64,000 nucleotides of DNA from an uncultured Eubacteriales bacterium (GTDB lineage: Bacteria > Bacillota > Clostridia > Christensenellales > Aristaeellaceae). The DNA is taken from contig CADBEB010000002.1 in NCBI GenBank assembly GCA_902793605.1, positions 1 to 64,000 of the forward strand, read 5' to 3'. The notes under the pieces were generated by a model. It did not search any database. It saw only the letters and a list, made by a program, of their open reading frames with translations, and was not told where the DNA came from. This document shows, piece by piece, positions 62,028-64,000 of this stretch; position 1 is the stretch's first letter, and each line of letters opens with the position of its first letter. A program made the translations under genes and the position numbers.

Positions 62028-62989
62028 GCTATATCAGCGTACGAAACCTGGAGAAGCGCTTTGTGATCCGGGAGAAGCGGCAGGAAGGCGCGCTGCTCCG
62101 CGGAAAGAAGACGGTCCGGGCACTGCAGGGGGTTTCCTTTGATGTGGAGAGAGGGGAACTGCTGGGTTATATCGGCCCCAACGGGGCTGGGAAATCCACC
62201 ACGGTCAAGATCCTCTCCGGCATCCTGACACCGGACGGCGGGGATGTGACGGTGGGCGGCCGCGTTCCCTGGAAGGAGCGGAGGGAACACGTCCGGCATA
62301 TCGGGGTGGTCTTCGGGCAGCGGACCCAGCTCTGGTGGGATGTGCCGATCCGGGACAGCTACGACCTGCTGAAGGACATCTACCGGATCCCCGCGGGAGA
62401 CTACCGTACCCGCCTGGCTGAACTGACGGAAGCACTGCAGCTCGGGGACCTGCTCCGCACACCGCTCCGGCAGCTGAGCCTCGGCCAGCGGATGCGGGCG
62501 GAACTGTGCGGTTCGCTTCTCCACCGGCCGGAACTGCTCTTCCTTGACGAGCCGACTATCGGCCTGGACGCTGTCAGCAAGCTGGCGCTGCGGGAGTTCC
62601 TGCAGTGGGAGAACCGGCAGCAGGGGACGACGATCCTGCTGACGACGCATGATATGGAAGATATCGTCGCCCTGTGCCCCCGGGTCATGGTGCTCGGGCA
62701 CGGGCGGAAACTGTTTGACGGCGCCCTTCCCGACCTGCTGGGCAGGTATGATACCCTGAGAACCGTGACGGTCAACTATGAAGAGCCGGAAGCAGTGCCG
62801 GAACTGCCGGCTTCCATTCCGCTCGCCCGGGACGGGAAGAACCTGATGATCAGCTATTCCCCGCAGGAATACGCCACGGCGGAGCTGATCGCCCGGCTGC
62901 AGGCCGCCGGAACTGTCCGGGAGCTGACGGTTCAGCCGCAGAATATCGACCGCCTTGTGGCGGCCATGTATCGGGAGATGGATCTGTGA
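62024..62989 (+). CDS. ABC-2 type exporter ATPase
   Basis: The 321-aa protein has Walker A GPNGAGKST, Q-loop VVFGQRTQLWWD, signature LSLGQRMRAELC, Walker B LLFLDEPTIGLD and H-loop THDME. The FGQRTQLWWDVPI form is typical of the viologen-like exporter ATPases that pair with two ABC-2 permeases. It overlaps udg by 4 bp and the first permease by 4 bp. Confidence 0.92.
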   Translation: MSYISVRNLEKRFVIREKRQEGALLRGKKTVRALQGVSFDVERGELLGYIGPNGAGKSTTVKILSGILTPDGGDVTVGGRVPWKERREHVRHIGVVFGQRTQLWWDVPIRDSYDLLKDIYRIPAGDYRTRLAELTEALQLGDLLRTPLRQLSLGQRMRAELCGSLLHRPELLFLDEPTIGLDAVSKLALREFLQWENRQQGTTILLTTHDMEDIVALCPRVMVLGHGRKLFDGALPDLLGRYDTLRTVTVNYEEPEAVPELPASIPLARDGKNLMISYSPQEYATAELIARLQAAGTVRELTVQPQNIDRLVAAMYREMDL

Positions 62990-63777
62990 GGGCATATCTT
63001 TCCGCTTTCCGGATGCGCAGGAGGCTGGAATTCCAGTACCGGGGCGCGGTACTTGGCGGCGTGGTCTGCCAGGTTTTTTTCGGCCTGATCCTGATTGCGA
63101 TCTACCGGGCGCTCTATGCGGGAAAACCTCAGGCCATGCCGCTTTCGCAGATCACCAGCTATGTCTGGCTCCAGCAGGCGTTCTTCCGGATGCTGCTGGC
63201 GTCGGACCCGGAACTCATGGACAAGATCCGTACGGGATCCATCGCCTATGACCTGTGCCGGCCGCTGAACCTGTACGGCTTCTATTATGTGAGGATCATG
63301 GCGCAGAAGATGACGGGCAGCCTGCTGCGGGCGGTCCCGATGCTGCTGTTTGCCTTCTTGCTGCCGGAAGGCTGGGGGCTGATGCTGCCGGCTTCCGCGG
63401 CGGGTTTGATCTGGAGCCTGGCGGGACTGCTGCTGGGCCTGCTCTGCGTTTCCGCCCTGGAGAACATCACCATGGGATTCACGATGCGCACGCTGGATTC
63501 ACGGGGAATGCAGGCGCTGCTGAATCTCCTGATGATGATCCTCGCGGGCAATATCCTGCCGCTGACGCTGTTCCCGGACAGCTGGCAGCGGGTGATCACC
63601 CTGCTGCCCTATGCGCAGCTGCTGGATGCGCCGATCCGGCTGTATACCGGACAGACGGCAGCCTCCGAAGCACCCCGGATCATTCTGATCCAGGCGGCCT
63701 GGATCCTGGTGCTGGCAGGGATCGGGCTCCTGTTCTGGCGGGTGAATCAGAAACGCCTGGAAATACAGGGGGGCTGA
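62986..63777 (+). CDS. ABC-2 type exporter permease 1
   Basis: The 263-aa protein has six membrane helices and a start RAYLSAFRMRRRLEFQYRG, as in ABC-2 family members. GTG start overlaps the ATPase stop (GTGA). It works with the ATPase and the second permease that follows. Confidence 0.88.
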   Translation: MRAYLSAFRMRRRLEFQYRGAVLGGVVCQVFFGLILIAIYRALYAGKPQAMPLSQITSYVWLQQAFFRMLLASDPELMDKIRTGSIAYDLCRPLNLYGFYYVRIMAQKMTGSLLRAVPMLLFAFLLPEGWGLMLPASAAGLIWSLAGLLLGLLCVSALENITMGFTMRTLDSRGMQALLNLLMMILAGNILPLTLFPDSWQRVITLLPYAQLLDAPIRLYTGQTAASEAPRIILIQAAWILVLAGIGLLFWRVNQKRLEIQGG

Positions 63778-63781
63778 CAGG

Positions 63782-64000
63782 ATGAATACGATCCGGCTTT
63801 ATCTCCATTCGATGCGCATGCTGATCCGGAGCCAGCTGCAGTATCCGTTCTCCTTCTTCCTTCAGACGCTTGCGCAGCTGGTTATGGAGGGTGGTGAGAT
63901 GCTGGCGGTCGTGCTGCTGGTGGACCGCTTTGATCACCTGAACCAGTGGGGAGCGGGCGACCTGTATTTCTTTTTCGGACTGATGTCTGTGACCTTCTAT
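63782..64000 (+). CDS. ABC-2 type exporter permease 2 (partial at right edge)
   Basis: ATG at 63782 starts MNTIRLYLHSMRMLIRSQLQ followed by YPFSFFLQTLAQLV, the same pattern of a basic N-terminus and first membrane helix; 73 codons are visible and the frame is open at the right edge. The rest is outside the window. Confidence 0.85.
   Translation, partial: MNTIRLYLHSMRMLIRSQLQYPFSFFLQTLAQLVMEGGEMLAVVLLVDRFDHLNQWGAGDLYFFFGLMSVTFY

Overview
The window looks like chromosome from an anaerobic, Gram-positive Clostridia-type bacterium (Bacillota), probably a gut or rumen lineage. The evidence is GGAGG ribosome-binding sites, many TTG and GTG starts, sigma-A promoters with 17 bp spacing, a TnpX/TnpW-type mobilizable element, and families typical of Clostridia (DUF1836, DUF2974, DUF3847, the TIM-barrel and BspA-like repeat proteins). 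No species can be named from sequence alone.

Layout. 1-8.5 kb is housekeeping DNA that is visibly GC-rich: the start of tuf behind a tRNA-Gly, the queA-ruvB-ruvA-ruvC block, argH, a YidC-like/CDP-glycerol transferase fusion, a small membrane protein, a Cof-type phosphatase, then tRNA-Thr and tRNA-Pro. Right after tRNA-Pro comes about 540 bp of gene-free but strongly folded DNA. Base composition then becomes more AT-rich and stays so to about 42 kb, the accessory part of the window.

9-26 kb is a lipid- and SAM-centred locus. Leftward genes are a small alarmone synthetase, a radical SAM/SPASM-like protein and a TIM-barrel protein. Rightward genes are a TetR regulator, a DUF1836 regulator, acyl-CoA/ACP ligase, ACP, PlsC-like acyltransferase, DUF2974 hydrolase, AI-2E-type permease, oleate hydratase, a compact S-adenosylmethionine synthetase homologue, a second radical SAM paralogue, a phasin-like protein and an ABC1/UbiB kinase. 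A conserved 59-bp element (46/59 identical between copies) containing a dyad lies just upstream of both the ligase and the oleate hydratase genes, so the two gene groups probably form one regulon. I regard this as the best candidate in the window for an undescribed system: sensing, activating, hydrating or remodelling exogenous unsaturated fatty acids, tied to (p)ppGpp and radical SAM chemistry.

26.2-32.2 kb is a compact mobilizable element: sigma-like regulator, two tandem DUF3847 proteins, a hairpin-rich presumptive oriT, MobA/MobL relaxase, TnpW and a large serine recombinase. 32-42.5 kb is a mixed, eroded accessory stretch: flavin reductase family protein, serine hydrolase, an unusual permuted SBP-permease fusion with its ATPase, an MFS remnant, two XRE regulators, a GNAT, and a membrane acyltransferase gene interrupted by one in-frame TGA.

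42.6-64 kb returns to GC-rich chromosome. It holds a tightly packed run of small enzymes (methyltransferase, cyclase, VOC, GNAT-HIT fusion, esterase, NTF2-like, SPL-type radical SAM), a PTS-IIC-like permease, a repeat-bearing esterase, a phosphodiester glycosidase with an Lgt-like membrane protein, an aroB cluster with a DNA glycosylase, a membrane acyltransferase, a cytidylyltransferase/oxidoreductase fusion beside an aminotransferase, an ABC-F gene behind a leader-peptide attenuator, a type-4 uracil-DNA glycosylase and an ABC-2 exporter that runs off the right edge.

All functions are assigned by reading motifs and remembered family features; no database search was run.
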